Assembly: GCF_000247815.1 (NCBI RefSeq)
Contig: NC_021673.1
Coordinates: 43,046,706 to 43,110,705 of the forward strand
Direction: 5' to 3'
DNA length: 64,000 bases
DNA from: Ficedula albicollis
Lineage: Eukaryota > Chordata > Aves > Passeriformes > Muscicapidae
Part shown: one piece after another, positions 26,990 to 47,000 of the stretch
Layout: each line of letters begins with the position of its first letter
Position numbering within the stretch: position 1 is the first letter of the stretch
Notes under the pieces: generated by a model
Told to the model about the DNA's origin: nothing
Seen by the model: the letters and a program-made list of their open reading frames with translations, nothing else
Database searches by the model: none
Position numbers and translations under genes: made by a program

Positions 26990-27805
26990 CCACAGGCCCA
27001 GCAGAAAAGTACCTGGGGATGTTGGTTGACAGCAGCTGAGCATGAGCCAGCAGTGTTCCCAGGTGGCCAAGAAGGCCAAAGGCATCCTGGCCTGTAAAAG
27101 AAATAGTGTGGCCAGCAGGACCAGGGCAGTGACTGTCCCCATGCATTTGGCATCTCAAGTTCTGTGTTTAGTCTTTGGCCCCTCACTGCAAGGAGGACAT
27201 TGAGGTGCTGCAGTGTGTCCAGAGAAAGGCAACAAAGCTGATGAAGGGTCTGAAGCACAAGTCCTATGAGGAAAAAGAAATAGTGTGGCCAGCAGGACCA
27301 GGGCAGTGACTGTCCCCATGCATTTGGCATCTCAAGTTCTGTGTTTAGTCTTTGGCCCCTCACTGCAAGGAGGACATTGAGGTGCTGCAGTGTGTCCAGA
27401 GAAAGGCAACAAAGCTGATGAAGGGTCTGAAGCACAAGTCCTATGAGGAGCAGATAAAGAAGTTGGGGGTGTTTAGCCTGAAGAAGAGGAGGCTCAAGGG
27501 GGACCTGATTGCTCCCTACAACCACCTGAAAGGAGACTCTAGCCTCTTCTCCCAGGCAGCCAGTGACAGGGCAAGAGAAAATGGCCTCCTGGATCAGGAG
27601 AGGTTCAGGTTGGACATCAGGAAGAATTTTTTAGTGAAAGGGTTGTCAAGCATTGGAAGGACCTGTTACTCCAGGTGCTGGAGTCACCATTCCTCGGAAG
27701 TGTTCAAGAAATGACTGGATGTGGCACTAAGTGCTATGGTTTAGTTACATGGTGGTGTTCAGCCACAGGTCGATCTTGGGGGTCTTTTCCAACCTTAATG
27801 ACTCT
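26990..27805 (+). mobile_element. CR1 LINE, 5'-truncated copy with internal duplication
   Basis: This is a plus-strand CR1 copy. It runs from the end of ORF2 (aagtacctggggatgttggttg region) through the aacaaagctgatgaagggtc region to the 3' end gatcttgggggtcttttcc aacctt at about 27770-27795. Internal frames are broken. Positions 27096-27449 hold a perfect 177-bp tandem duplication, so the copy is longer than its unduplicated form. It lies intergenically between the two genes. Confidence 0.9.
27096..27449. repeat. Perfect 177-bp tandem duplication inside CR1
   Basis: Copies at 27096-27272 and 27273-27449 are identical by eye over the full 177 bases, starting aaaagaaatagtgtggccag. Confidence 0.95.
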
Positions 27806-28780
27806 TTCTTAATGATCATTCAATATTTAAACATGCCTTGCTTTATTGTACAGTGCCACCTAGGGGGTAAAGGCTTTTAAACTACAGTGGCAAAAGAGAG
27901 GGAGCTTTATTATTAATATAGAAAGCATTTCTTCTTTTAAATTCTCTTTTGAATATACTGAAGTGCTGCTGAGATTTTCATACTGTGGAATCTGGCGAAA
28001 GAACTGTAATTTTCACAAGTCCCTTTGGAGCTAGCCATACTCTTCTCTCTCTTCCATAGCATATCAGTGATTGGGGATGCCACAAATCCCAATTTTCTCC
28101 TCTGCTAGCCAGGTCTTGCTGGCGTGATCAGTGGAGCATTACCTACATCTCATTACAGCTGTAAGGCTGGGTAGGAGATTGCTGTACTGCTGTGTTTGGG
28201 TCTCCAAGGACTTGAAATAGAGCCTTGAAAAGTTTGCTTTTTGAGGCCAAAAGCAGAGAGAAAATGGAAGAAGAAAAAGGAAGGTAGTGTACAAGGCAGG
28301 AATGAGATGCTGAGACTACTCTGTCTGAGAGCAGATAGGTTTTATTCCTGCTGAAACTTCCCTCACTCTACTTGAAATTACAAATTACAGTTGGCTCCTT
28401 TGAGCTTCTAATGATTTAGCTTAGAAATGGGCAAAAGAAACCTAGAAAAACTGCCCAACTCTGTATCATGTTTATTTTCTTCAGAATGAGATTTGTTTTA
28501 AAAGCCTGAATTGTGGTCATTTCTTTCCTGAAAAACCAAAATTACAGGAGCGATAATATTTTAGGAGTGGTTTTGTTTCTTTTTTTCCTTTTTTCCCCCC
28601 ACACTTTTTTTATTCTCTCAAATGATATTTAGTTTTATTCTGTATCTTCCACAGCAGATGGCGTGCCTGCCTCCCTGAGACCATTGATCCCAAGCAGACC
28701 ATAGATGCAGTGTGCATGAGACACTCTGCGCTGTCTTGACAAGTGTTGTCTGCTGGCAACGAGGCAAAAACCATACATGC
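27806..28780. other. Intergenic DNA, no gene recognised
   Basis: No coding exon or repeat family was recognised, apart from a CTCF-like 13-mer at 28651-28663. Confidence 0.5.
28651..28663 (+). promoter_or_regulatory. Candidate CTCF-binding motif
   Basis: acagcagatggcg matches 12 of 13 positions of the vertebrate CTCF core consensus CCRSYAGRKGGCR. Chance matches of this quality occur in any window this size, so this is only a candidate. Confidence 0.25.
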
Positions 28781-30024
28781 TAAAATCTCCTAATCAGAAC
28801 TGAGTGTATCTACAATTGCTGTCACAAGTAGAAAAACAAGGTGATGTTCAACAGGAATAAATTAGGAAGGATCGGGGAAAGGGGGAAATCTTGGAGAGCC
28901 ACGTCTGGAGAAATAATAGAAGACACAGAAGAAGCAAAAGTGCAGGTCGATAATGGCCATTAAGGGTAACTGTCCCTGCGTCTCTGGAGACTGACTCCAA
29001 GGGATGGAGATGCAGAGAGCCTTTTGGTGCTTGAAGGGGACACCTTTGGGGTGCCTTCGAACCTCATCCCACTTCCTGTTGTAAATATAACTATGAGAAC
29101 TCCCTGTCTGGCTCCTCTGCACTCACCCACAGAGTCCATGCCCAAGAGTCAGAACAAGAAGTGGCTGCTGTGCCTACCAAGTTACATCGAAGCAAAGGTG
29201 AATGCTTGAATACTAGGTATAGCAGATCCAAGTAATCACTTGGATCCACTAGCTTGGAAAAGCCCTCTGAGATCATGAAGTCCAGCCTATGACTGAACAC
29301 CACCGTGTCAACCAGACAACTCCACTAAGTGCCATGTCCAGCCTTTCCTTAAACACTTCCAGGGACAGCAACTCCATTGCCTCCGTGAGCAATCTGTTCT
29401 TATAAAATCTCTTAATCAGAACTGAGTGTATCTACAATTGCTGTCACAAGTAGAAAAACAAGGTGATGTTCAACAGGAATAAATTAGGAAGGATCGGGGA
29501 AAGGGGGAAATCTTGGAGAGCCACGTCTGGAGAAATAATAGAAGACACAGAAGAAGCAAAAGTGCAGGTCGATAATGGCCATTAAGGGTAACTGTCCCTG
29601 CGTCTCTGGAGACTGACTCCAAGGGATGGAGATGCAGAGAGCCTTTTGGTGCTTGAAGGGGACACCTTTGGGGTGCCTTCGAACCTCATCCCACTTCCTG
29701 TTGTAAATATAACTATGAGAACTCCCTGTCTGGCTCCTCTGCACTCACCCACAGAGTCCATGCCCAAGAGTCAGAACAAGAAGTGGCTGCTGTGCCTACC
29801 AAGTTACATCGAAGCAAAGGTGAATGCTTGAATACTAGGTATAGCAGATCCAAGTAATCACTTGGATCCACTAGCTTGGAAAAGCCCTCTGAGATCATGA
29901 AGTCCAGCCTATGACTGAACACCACCGTGTCAACCAGACAACTCCACTAAGTGCCATGTCCAGCCTTTCCTTAAACACGTCCAGGGACAGCAACTCCATC
30001 GCCTCCCTGAGCAATCTGTTCTTA
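28781..30024. repeat. Two-copy tandem duplication, 622-bp unit
   Basis: Copies at 28781-29402 and 29403-30024. Only about four differences were noticed (28790/29412, 29357, 29378 and 29385 versus their partners at +622). The unit ends inside a CR1 copy, so the CR1 3' end is duplicated with it. Confidence 0.95.
29232..29402 (-). mobile_element. CR1 LINE 3' end, extra copy created by the 622-bp duplication
   Basis: Minus-strand CR1 3' sequence (agccctctgagatcatgaag tccagcc ... ctgagcaatctgttc) stops abruptly at the duplication breakpoint, 29402/29403. Confidence 0.75.
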
Positions 30025-30330
30025 TGTCTTATTGTTCTTTCCATTAAGAAATTCCTCCTGATGCCCAACCTCCCCTGGCACAGCTAGTCCTGTCACAGGT
30101 TGCCCGGGAGAAGAGCCTGATCTCCACTTCACTACACCCTCTTTTCAGGCAATTGTAGAGAGTAATAAGGTCACCCCTGAGCGTCCTTTTCTCCATCAAC
30201 CCTGGCTCCCTTGGCTGCTCTTCATTATCCTCTAGACCCTTTGCCAGCTTCACTGACCTTCGCTGGAACCACTCCAGCACCTTTATGTCCTTCTGGAATT
30301 GAGCAGCCTGGAACCGGACACAAACACTAA
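29854..30330 (-). mobile_element. CR1 LINE 3' fragment
   Basis: This CR1 is in reverse orientation. It shows the typical segments gtccagggacagcaactcc, attaagaaattcctcctgatg-like, gtcacccctgagcgtccttt and ctggaaccactccagcacct in the expected order. The 5' side is truncated near 30330. The left ~170 bp is shared with the duplicate at 29232-29402. Confidence 0.88.
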
Positions 30331-30664
30331 AGAATCTTTAATATTCACGACTATGCCAGGGCCATTTATCCCATGCCTGTTACTTTAATAAGGAATATAC
30401 TAATGATCATTGCAAAGGCTAATTGGGGTCTTCAGTCTGATTAGGGTTTTGTCCCCCTTGCCCAACCTTCGGGTGTCCAGTGCCCAAACAGCCACTTAGG
30501 AAGGAATGTGGATGCAGGCAGCGAACCTGCACCAGGCACTTACTGCCATCAATTAGTACGGGGAGAAGCACCTTAAGGACACTTTAGAAAGTCTGCCTGA
30601 TAATCTACATCAACTAGAGAATACATTGAATGGAAGCCTCCAGGTCACCGCTGTTGCTCCGGAG

Positions 30665-30960
30665 GGGTCACAGAACGCGTCAGGTTGGAGGGGACGACAG
30701 TGGGTCAGCTGGTGCAACCTCCCTGCTCCAGCAGGGCCTTCCCAGAGCACACGGCAAAGGATTGCGTCCAAGGGACTCCTGAATATCCCTGGTGCCACAG
30801 AATCCTTCGCCTCTCTGGAAAATCTGTTCCAGTGCTCGGTCACCTGCACAGTAAAGAAGTTCATCTTCATGCTCAGGAGAAACTTCCCATGGATGAGTTT
30901 CTGCCCGTTGCCTCCTGTTCCATTGCTTGGCACGACTGAGCAGAGCCTGGCTCCATCCCC
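30665..30960 (-). mobile_element. CR1 LINE 3' fragment
   Basis: Reverse-oriented CR1: gtcaggttggaggggacgac, then ctggtgcaacctccctgctc, then ctgttccagtgctcggtcac. It abuts the GC-rich region at the CNOT10 5' end. Confidence 0.85.
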
Positions 30961-30994
30961 TTAGCAACCCACCTTCAGATATTTACATGCATGG

Positions 30995-37970
<6,976 letters not shown>

Positions 37971-38062
37971 ATCAAGGTACTGAAAAACATGAAGGAGCAG
38001 GTACTTCTGGGATTACTGATCAGGAAAAGGAATTGTCGAGCAGCGCATTACAAGCTTTTCAG
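37971..38062 (+). CDS. CNOT10: CNOT10 exon 2
   Basis: Acceptor cactttacag|AT, donor CAG|GTAAGG. Enters in phase 1 (Asp codon split) and encodes [20 protein letters not shown] followed by [11 protein letters not shown], the acidic N-terminal tail leading into the first helical repeat. Confidence 0.93.
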
Positions 38063-41000
38063 GTAAGGCAAAGTCAAACTCTGAGACTTCTAAGTTACCA
38101 CATTACTGCTAAATGGACATGTTTAACTGTTTTTCCTGTTTTCTCAAGACAGTTGCAAATGCATTAAGAGGATGTTCAAAAGTAGTGCTAGTTGTGTTAT
38201 AAAGACAGCACGTACATTTTCATTTTCTGTCTGGGTCTGAGAAAACAGGATACGTGGAACAATAGCATTTTTAAAATCTTGATTCTCAAAACTTAGTAAC
38301 CTTAAAAGCTATATGATGAGTTAATTAGAAGAAGCAGACTTCTGCATCAGCAGTGAAATGCATGGTCTCAAAATATTAATCACATCAAGCTAAAAATTGT
38401 GTGTTAGCATTTAAAGGAACCTCATGTATTTAAAAAACAGCAATGAAACAAACACTTTTGTGTTTTAGCATATTCTTTCACAAAAAGTGTTGTATAATGC
38501 CCTGTCACTTTACATTAAAACATATTTCTGAATGTGTAACATCTACAGGCAGTATCTACTACTTGTTTTGTGTTTCTTGGAAGATTTTTTTTCTTCTGTG
38601 TTCAAGTTCAGGTGCCAGGTCTTTCAGTTTGTTTCTTTCTCTGTACTGTGTCCTGATTTTACATAATGTGACAGGAAGTATAATTGCTTTTCCTTTCAAT
38701 TGTATCTCTGTCTCCAAAATGCCTTGCTTTAAATTTCATTTTAAATTTGTGAAATAGGTCAGGAAAGAATTTAAGTGTTGTCTTTTGAGATTCTTGCTTC
38801 AATGTTTCACTCGGTACTTCTATGTTTCACTCATTTTGTTACATAAAGTGCATGTAGCTGGTTCTTGACGCTGGGTTGTTCACTGATGTCTTTTTGAATG
38901 CTGTCTAGCTCAATTACTCTTTTTCAATAGCATTTTAATCAGTGGCTTTTTGATCCTGAGAACCAGAGACACATGAGAGTCATTTGTTTTCCACCTTGCC
39001 CACACTTCTAAATGCCTAAAATACTTTTGATCTGCTAATGATTTCATCTTTACTTTCATCCTGGTCCAATGAATCTGGTTTGTCTTGTCAGGTTTTTTCT
39101 AGCTTTAAGAATTCCCTGTATTCATGAAGTAAGGTGGCAACAGATGTGAGCAGAGTTTATTTGATGCCTCGTTTGCCAATTTCTTGCTATTGATTAGCTC
39201 CATGTAGCGTTGTGGACTGCCTCACATGCTGCTTTATTATATTACACGTCCAGTTTCAGTCTTGACAGAATTGCTATAAAATTGGGTATTACATTCTTGA
39301 TCCGATTGAGTAGAGTGGCATAAAGGACTCTTAGATGATGGAAAACATCACAAAATAAGCTGAGCATCTAAAGGTTCAAGGTTTGTAGTCCAGCCACGGT
39401 TAAAGGCCTTGTTGCTGTGACCCAAAAGCTCTGACTGAAGAGAAGCTCCAAGTGTGAGCACAGGAAGAGAATCGCTGGGAGATGAACTGTCTTAACTAAA
39501 GAGCGTGCTGGCAGTTGAGTTACTGGTTCCTGTGTTTGTGCACGTGATCACGAGGCAATCCATGCTGTTGGTGCTTGGAGTTGTGAAAATGTGTCAATGT
39601 CCTGCTACATCTCGCTGTGTTGTATAATTGTGCCCGCCTGCGGGGCTGAAGGAGATGGAATGGTTCCCTGGCAAGGAGCTGCAGAATGGCAACTTTTCCT
39701 GGGAAGAGCAGAAGGATCCCAGAGCTCTTCTCTGTTGTATTCTGCCCTTAATATAAGATTACTCAGGAGTCTGAGGGAAGGTCTGTAGAACAGCACCTGA
39801 AAAGGAGGAATGAGTGTAGGGTGATACTCAGGAGCTTAGCTTTTGGGTGTGAGCCATTGACAGAGATGGAAATGCACCTGCTTATCTGTCTGACCACATT
39901 GGAAGAAACTCTGGTATGGAAGAGGTGAATGTGATTGTTCCTGTGTAGGAATTGAGCAGTTGAAAGTGAAGCATCATCTAGCCTTTATGTAGTTGAAAGA
40001 ATGAGGAGTGCTCTTTCTTTCCTTGATGCCACTAAAGTCCTCCTGTACTAACAGAGAAAAGACCAAAACTGAAAGTAGGAAGAGGTGCATGACTCTGAAG
40101 TCCTTGTTTATTCCTGTGGTCAAAGAAAGGGGTTTTTCCATTAAATCACACATCATTGGAACATCATGCTTGGCTCCTAGTTTATTTAGGCATGTAAAAA
40201 TGTTTTTTAAACCTATTCTGGGAAAGTGACACTTTCTTTTTCCCATCTCTCTTGAGCTAACTTCCATAGTTCAAGTTGTAAATCGCTATATTTTCAGATG
40301 AACTGAAGACTGAATATAAAATTTTGGGCTGAAACTTGTGTAAGCAACTGCGGCTGCTCACTGTTCATGAAATGGGGAAAGATTATAGAAAGTGAGGAAA
40401 CAGAGTCTTGAAACTTAACCTGATAAGAGAAATGAGAATAACACTTTCATGGGAACATCTGTTAATAATAACCAGCTACTTAATTTGTTCTTACTCCACC
40501 AAATTACTTTTGAAGTTTGGATATGGCTTCAACATTCAGACTTGCTTCTCATCCATGGTAATCTGAAGAATAATGAAGTACGTGTTTATTTGTATTGATA
40601 AGGGGAAGACTGTATCTTCTAATGTGTTCTTCTGGTATGTGTGCAATTTACAGGCTGGAAATTATGATGCTTGTTTACAACACCTAAATACCCTTCAAGA
40701 CATAAACAAAGATGACTACAAAATAACTTTGAATACTGCTGTTGCAGAGTTCTGTAAAAGTAATCAGACTACGACAGACAATTTGAGACAAACCCTTAAT
40801 CAGCTAAAAAACCAGGTAATGCAACTGTATTGACATGGTACCTGATTTTGAATACTGTTAATGGTGGTGGGATCTTTCAGTGAAGTAGGATTAAAACTTC
40901 TGCCCCTTGTCCCATAGATTTAATAAAATAAGAAATTACCATTACTTTTAAACATTTGAGTCAGTTTAATCTTGTCGGACAGTTTTTCTAGTTGTATTTT

Positions 41001-44000
41001 TAACTGTTGTTGAAATTGATCTGAGATTATAACAGTAGGAGGACCTGCTATATTCTTTCAGTAGAAAGTTCCTTATAATGGAATAGCTTGTGAAATAATA
41101 GAAAAGTGAAAATATTACTTTACTACTCAATTGACAACTTTCTATTTCATTGTAATTCTTTTTTGCCGTGTTAATGTGCAACAACAGTGAAGTTTATTAG
41201 GTCAGTAAGTTATAATTTACCTTAAGAGAAATTCATAGCTTTGGAGGTTTTTCTTTCTAAATACCTGGTAGTTTAAAATAATAGGTACTGAAAGTTTAAT
41301 GAAATGAGTGGGTTTGTTTCAGGTTCACTCTGTTGTTGAAGAAATGGATGGTTTGGATGATGTTGAGAACAGTATGCTGTACTACAATCAAGCTGTTATC
41401 CTGTACCATCTGCGTCAGTATACTGAAGCTATATCTGTTGGGGAGAAGCTGTACCAGTTCATAGAGCCTTTTGGTATGTAGGCAGAAAGAAGAATCTTGC
41501 TCGTTCAAGAGCTGCAGAAAGATAATTCAGTCTTTTTCACTATCAGACAAGGGATTTGTAATTTGTCTAATATGGTTTTAAGAAATTAGATAGGGTTTGG
41601 AATGAAGAATACGTTTTACTTACATCAAGGACAGCAAATGAATTTGGGGGAAGGTGCTTCAGAGAGCTTTAGCAGACAAGTGCTATGAAACTGAAATGGA
41701 TTTTTTTCAACTTGAGAAGGTATTTATATAAATAATATGTACAAGCTAATGAAATTATTTTAAATCTAATGTCTTGAGTCATCATGCAACTGCACAGGTG
41801 GGTGTCTGTTTTTCAGGGCACTCATTTTTAAATACCTTTATTAGGTAATACATAATTGTATGTGCTTATATCTGAATACAAAGTCTGCAACTTTTATTAG
41901 CTATGATACCTTGTGTAGTGGAATTACCATACTTTTATGAAATAATTTCTTAGTCCTCGTTAAATGTTAGGAGCGAGAAGGCTGAAGGATGTGTGAGTCT
42001 CAGTAAATTAAGTAAAAGCTGCTGAGTTTCTGCTTCAATTTCTCCCAGTTTTTGATGTGCATAATTGGGACTTACTCTGTGAAGTCGGCTGAACAGGGAT
42101 GTGTTTGTACAGAATCTTTTTGATTTCTGTGGGATTCTACATCTGCATATGGCTCTGCCTGTTTAGATGCTGTATCTTTGGTGCTGATCTGCTTAGGTCA
42201 GTTCTCAGAACCTATGAACATGAAGTACATGTTAAGCTGTCTTTAGTCTGTACCTTTATGCTGATGCCATTTGAATGAATGTGCTTTCTTTTAAGTATGT
42301 ACTTGGCTGTGGGTTGGATATGACCACATTTTTTTTTCTTATGTAATATATTGATTTTTCTCAAAATGTTGCGTAGATGGCGCTTTACAGTAATTTTTTT
42401 TTCCGATTGATTTTTCTCAAAATGTTGCGTAGATGGCACTTTACAGTAATTTTTTTTTTCCTCCCACATTTCAAGGGATTGATATTAGAGTTTAAACCAA
42501 TTTTTTTGTTGCTTTTCACAGAAGAGAAGTTTGCCCAGGCTGTGTGCTTCTTGCTTGTAGACTTATACCTGTTAACTTACCAAGCTGAGAAAGCCTTGCA
42601 TCTGCTTGCTGTTTTGGAAAAAATGATTTCACAAGGCAACAATAATAGCAAGAATGGAAAAAATGAGGTAAGCTTAAAATCATACAAATGCCATTAAATC
42701 TTTATAAGAAGTATGCTTTAGCTCAATCCAAAATTAGAATCTTAAAAGACTTTTGAATTCTAAAACTATGTTAGATCACCTGTAACTTTAGACAGCAGCT
42801 TAAATATGTTAGTAACTGAGTTAATTGTGTTCAGCAGCTGTTTATTCCCTCTATTTTCTCTTACTCCAGGGAGCTAAGATGCCTTTCTTCAGTCAGACAG
42901 ACACTTGCATTGGGAATACAGTTGTCTCCAGGGTCAAATATTGTTTGTCTTTGATTATGACCATATGAGACCCTAAGTTTGAAAGGGAAGTCAGTGTCAG
43001 AGGAACTACAGTTTCATAACATAGGATGGGAAATTAAGTATCTTTTTTTACATAGTATCTGAAAGTATGAGGCACACTTTCAAATGAAATCTCTCGTGTG
43101 CTTTTTTGGAAAAATCAGTAGAATCAGTGGTGGCTTGGAAGTGAAGAGAGGGCATTTCAGTGTTTTCCTGTTGATGGAATGTCACACTTAAGATAAAATA
43201 TTCTGTAAGTATAGTAATTCTACTGAGGAAGTATTAAAGAGGTACTCTAGAATATGCATATAGTCATTCTAGGTAAAAGAATTCTTCTTAACTGTAGGGC
43301 AACATAGTGTAACACTAATATTAGTACAAAATTCAGCTCTTCATGGGCTGGTGTAGTTAATGGATTTTGATTGTTAAGCTCAAGTTAGTTTCTGGTGGAA
43401 TATGTGTATTTTCAAATTAAATACTCAAAACTGTACTATTATTAATACCATTAAATACTTTTCTTCATGTGAGTTGAATCTGTCAACTGAATTTAAAAGG
43501 TGACTAACAGTAATGCTTCCTTTTTTTGTTTGACAGTCAGGTAATAATACCAATAAAGATTCCTCGAATCAAAAAGCTGAAAGTGGAGCTTTAATAGAAG
43601 TTGCTAAATCTAAGATACATCAGGTAAGGGTCTGCATGTTATTTGTACAAGGACATTACTTCAAGGGTTTTCTAAATCTTAGTGTCATCTCCTTCAAAAC
43701 TAGTAAAGCCCAAATTATGATGCTTTCTCTCTCCTTGCTTTAAAACAAAACAATGAAATTAGCTAAGTCTTCCTTTTTCTAAGATACATGTACAGGAAAA
43801 ACTGACCTAACATCCTGCCCACCACCACCATTTCAGTCCCTGCGTGTTATAAAAATTTCTTTAAATGGCAGTTTGCTGCATTGAATTGGTCTGTTCAACC
43901 TCCAACAGTCTAAATCAGCTGAGGTTTTATTTCACTGTGCAGTTTTGTTGAAAAATATGTAAAGAATCAGAGTGCTTCTCTGTTAGCATTCACTTACTGG

Positions 44001-47000
44001 TGTTTTCAGTTTAGTAGGTAAATGTCTGGGATTAATATGTTAGATTATTTTAATTAATTTGTCATTTTAAGTGCTCATATCTGTTTCAATATAGAGCGGC
44101 TGTTGGCCATTGAACAAAATGTTCATCTGCTTATTGTAAATACAAACCCTTTAAATGTGGTGTTTAAAGTCTGAATAGAATTTCTTTTTTGTGAAGACTT
44201 TTTGAATGGCTTTTTGTTACCTATTTTAAAGATGTATACAAAATATTCTGCAGTAAATGTTTAGGTACAATTTGTCATGCAAACCTGCTGAAATTATTGT
44301 ATATTATTTAATAAATATAATTTTTAACAGTATAAGGTGAGAGCCTATATCCAGATGAAGTCATTAAAAGCATGCAAAAGGGAGATCAAGTCGGTTATGA
44401 ATACAGCTGGGAATGTAAGTATTCTTAAGACTATTGTTTTTCAAATCTAGTTGTGTTCTCCATCTTAAAACTGAATTTGTTACTGTTCTTTACAAAAAAA
44501 GGTCTTATTGAGGATGGATGTTTGAAGTAATTTATGTAATCAGTTGGCTTTGTCATCTCTGCAAATGTAATTAATGTAGAATTTTCTGATTTGTGCTGTT
44601 TTCAGTTGCTAAAAAAATGTGCTTTGTGGTGCCAAAATAACAGTGAAATACTATATAATAAACAGGTTCAGCATTCTTTATAATTAAAATGAAATAAGTT
44701 TTAGTTTACTGTAGATGTTATGCATATTACAAACTTTGATGTAATTGGTAGTTTAAACCAGTTCGTAAAAGATTAATTCTGGGATATGTGGGCATTTTTT
44801 GTTTGGTTGTTTTTGTTTGGTTTTTTTTTCTTCTTTTTGTTGACGTTTTTGGAGGCTTATGTCTTGTAACAGAAAACCTTCTGGGTCATGAGGTCTCTGT
44901 TGGCAGACCAGGAAGATTACAGACTATGAGGAACTCTGGGAGGGGAAGTGTGGGGAGGAAGGTATTAGAGGACAGGTTAGAGATCTTATGCCCTTAGCCA
45001 TTTCCATGATAGGATTCTCTAAAATTCATGACGGAGTTCTTAAAAGTATTACAGCCTAAACCCATTTTTTTTTAAATGGCAGCAGAGTCAAGTTTGTGAA
45101 GTGATACAAGACTAGCAGTAGAAATCATCAACCAAGAGATAACTAATTATTGTTTTCTCCTTCACAGTCAGCTCCTTCTCTCTTTCTTAAGAGCAATTTT
45201 GAGTATTTGAGAGGCAATTACCGTAAAGCTGTCAAACTTTTAAACAGTGCCAACATTGCTGAACATCCAGACTTCATGAAAACAGGTAAAATAAAAACCC
45301 TTCATCCTGCAGGTACTTCAATGTCTAGTATTATAGGACTACTTGTTCATATCAGTTTTAAGGATATTAATGATTACTTAACACTGGCAGCCCTGAAAGT
45401 CATGGATTTATATGCTGGGTGTGTTTCATCTTTCTTTTTGTACTCTTTCACATAACAACATGGTGGTTTTCATTGCATGTTCTTCTACAGAAGTCTGTGA
45501 TTGTCTGTGAGAGTAGATGTATGAAGCTGTCTTATATTTACAAGGCTCATAATTGAGTTTCTTAATCAATAAATGAAACAAAAGGCAACTTACTAGATCT
45601 AGAGTTGAAGCACCTCTGGCAGTTTTTATGCTTAAAGTTCTCTTTATGATTTAAATTTTTTTTTAAAACTACCATCACAAAACTTTTTTGCATTAGCTTT
45701 TTTGCACAATATAATGTTCACTTAGTAATCTTCCTAGGCTATGACTAAAATAACATCTATTTAATTTGCTAATGGTCTGGTTATTTGGATTTTTAGGGTT
45801 TTTTTTTTTTCTTTTGTATTTCTAGGGTGGGGTTTTTTTTGTTTGTGTTTATTATCTATGTTAACCCTGTAAAACTTTAGTCACCAGCAGATAAGTGAAA
45901 AATTAATTTTTTTGTCCTTTATTATTTAAGAAGAACCTCTCACAGTGTTACCTGAACATATATTTAGGAAGAAGAGGGCATTTCCATCTTGTATGTTTAG
46001 GTTGGCATAAAAATATATGTACATCATATCAGGTATGACAACATCATCCCTGGGCATCTTACTGAAAGACATGTTTAACAGACTGCCATAATATGCCGAC
46101 CCATGGAAAAGTGCTTGGAGCACTTCATGGCCTTAGCAACAACTTTCACTTTCTGAAAATGATCTTTTGTTTTTCTGCCAGGTGAATGCTTAAGGTGTAT
46201 GTTCTGGAACAATCTTGGCTGCATCCACTTTGCAATGGGAAAGCACAATTTAGGAATTTTTTACTTTAAAAAAGCCTTGCAAGAAAATGATAATGCATGT
46301 GCACAGCTGGGAACGGGCAGCTCAGATCCAGGTAAGCAAGAGATTAAAGCAGATGGTGGGGGGAAGAGGGGTTAGCAAATCTAGGAAATAGAGAACAGAA
46401 GGTTTGAGTAATTATCAGCAAAATTCCCCTTCCATCTCTTTGTGGAGGGCAGGGTAAGAGGGGTGAGAGTTTTGATGATAACCTGATGTAAGAATATAGT
46501 TGCTGTTGCCAAAAATACACGATGATGATGAAATATATTCTTTATCTTTTTGTTTTTCTTGATGTACCATGCTGCTGGGACAATTACTTCTCTCTCTTTT
46601 ATAGACTTTGTCCATCAGTTAGGGAGGTATGACAAAAAAAAAATAAGGTTTTGTGACCTATTTTGCATAGGTTATTTATAGTCCTGTTGACAATTTGTAG
46701 AACCATCAGGGCATGAAGGATGCCTTCTCCAGATTCTGGGTAACCAGGTCTCCTGTTTCCTTGTAGAGGGGACTCACACTTTGCCTAGTCTTCCTTTTAT
46801 CACCCAACATACCTATAGAAGATTTTGTTGTTGCCCTTGATGTCCTGGTCAGATTTAATCCCGTCAGGGCTTGAGCTTTCCAACCTGATCTCTGATTGCT
46901 CAGTTTTTCTGTATTCCTCCCAGGTTACTGGTCTTTGCTTCCACCCTTTGTAGGCTTTATTTTTATATTTGAGTTTGTTCAGGAGGCCTCCTGGCATTTT

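Noticed and set aside
26965..27525. A 186-codon minus-strand frame with an internal repeat
   Set aside because: Antisense shadow of the CR1 copy; the internal repeat is the 177-bp duplication.
42372..42385. Second CTCF-like sequence (gtagatggcgc) in the 56-bp duplication
   Set aside because: Only about 10 of 13 consensus positions match, and the second copy differs.
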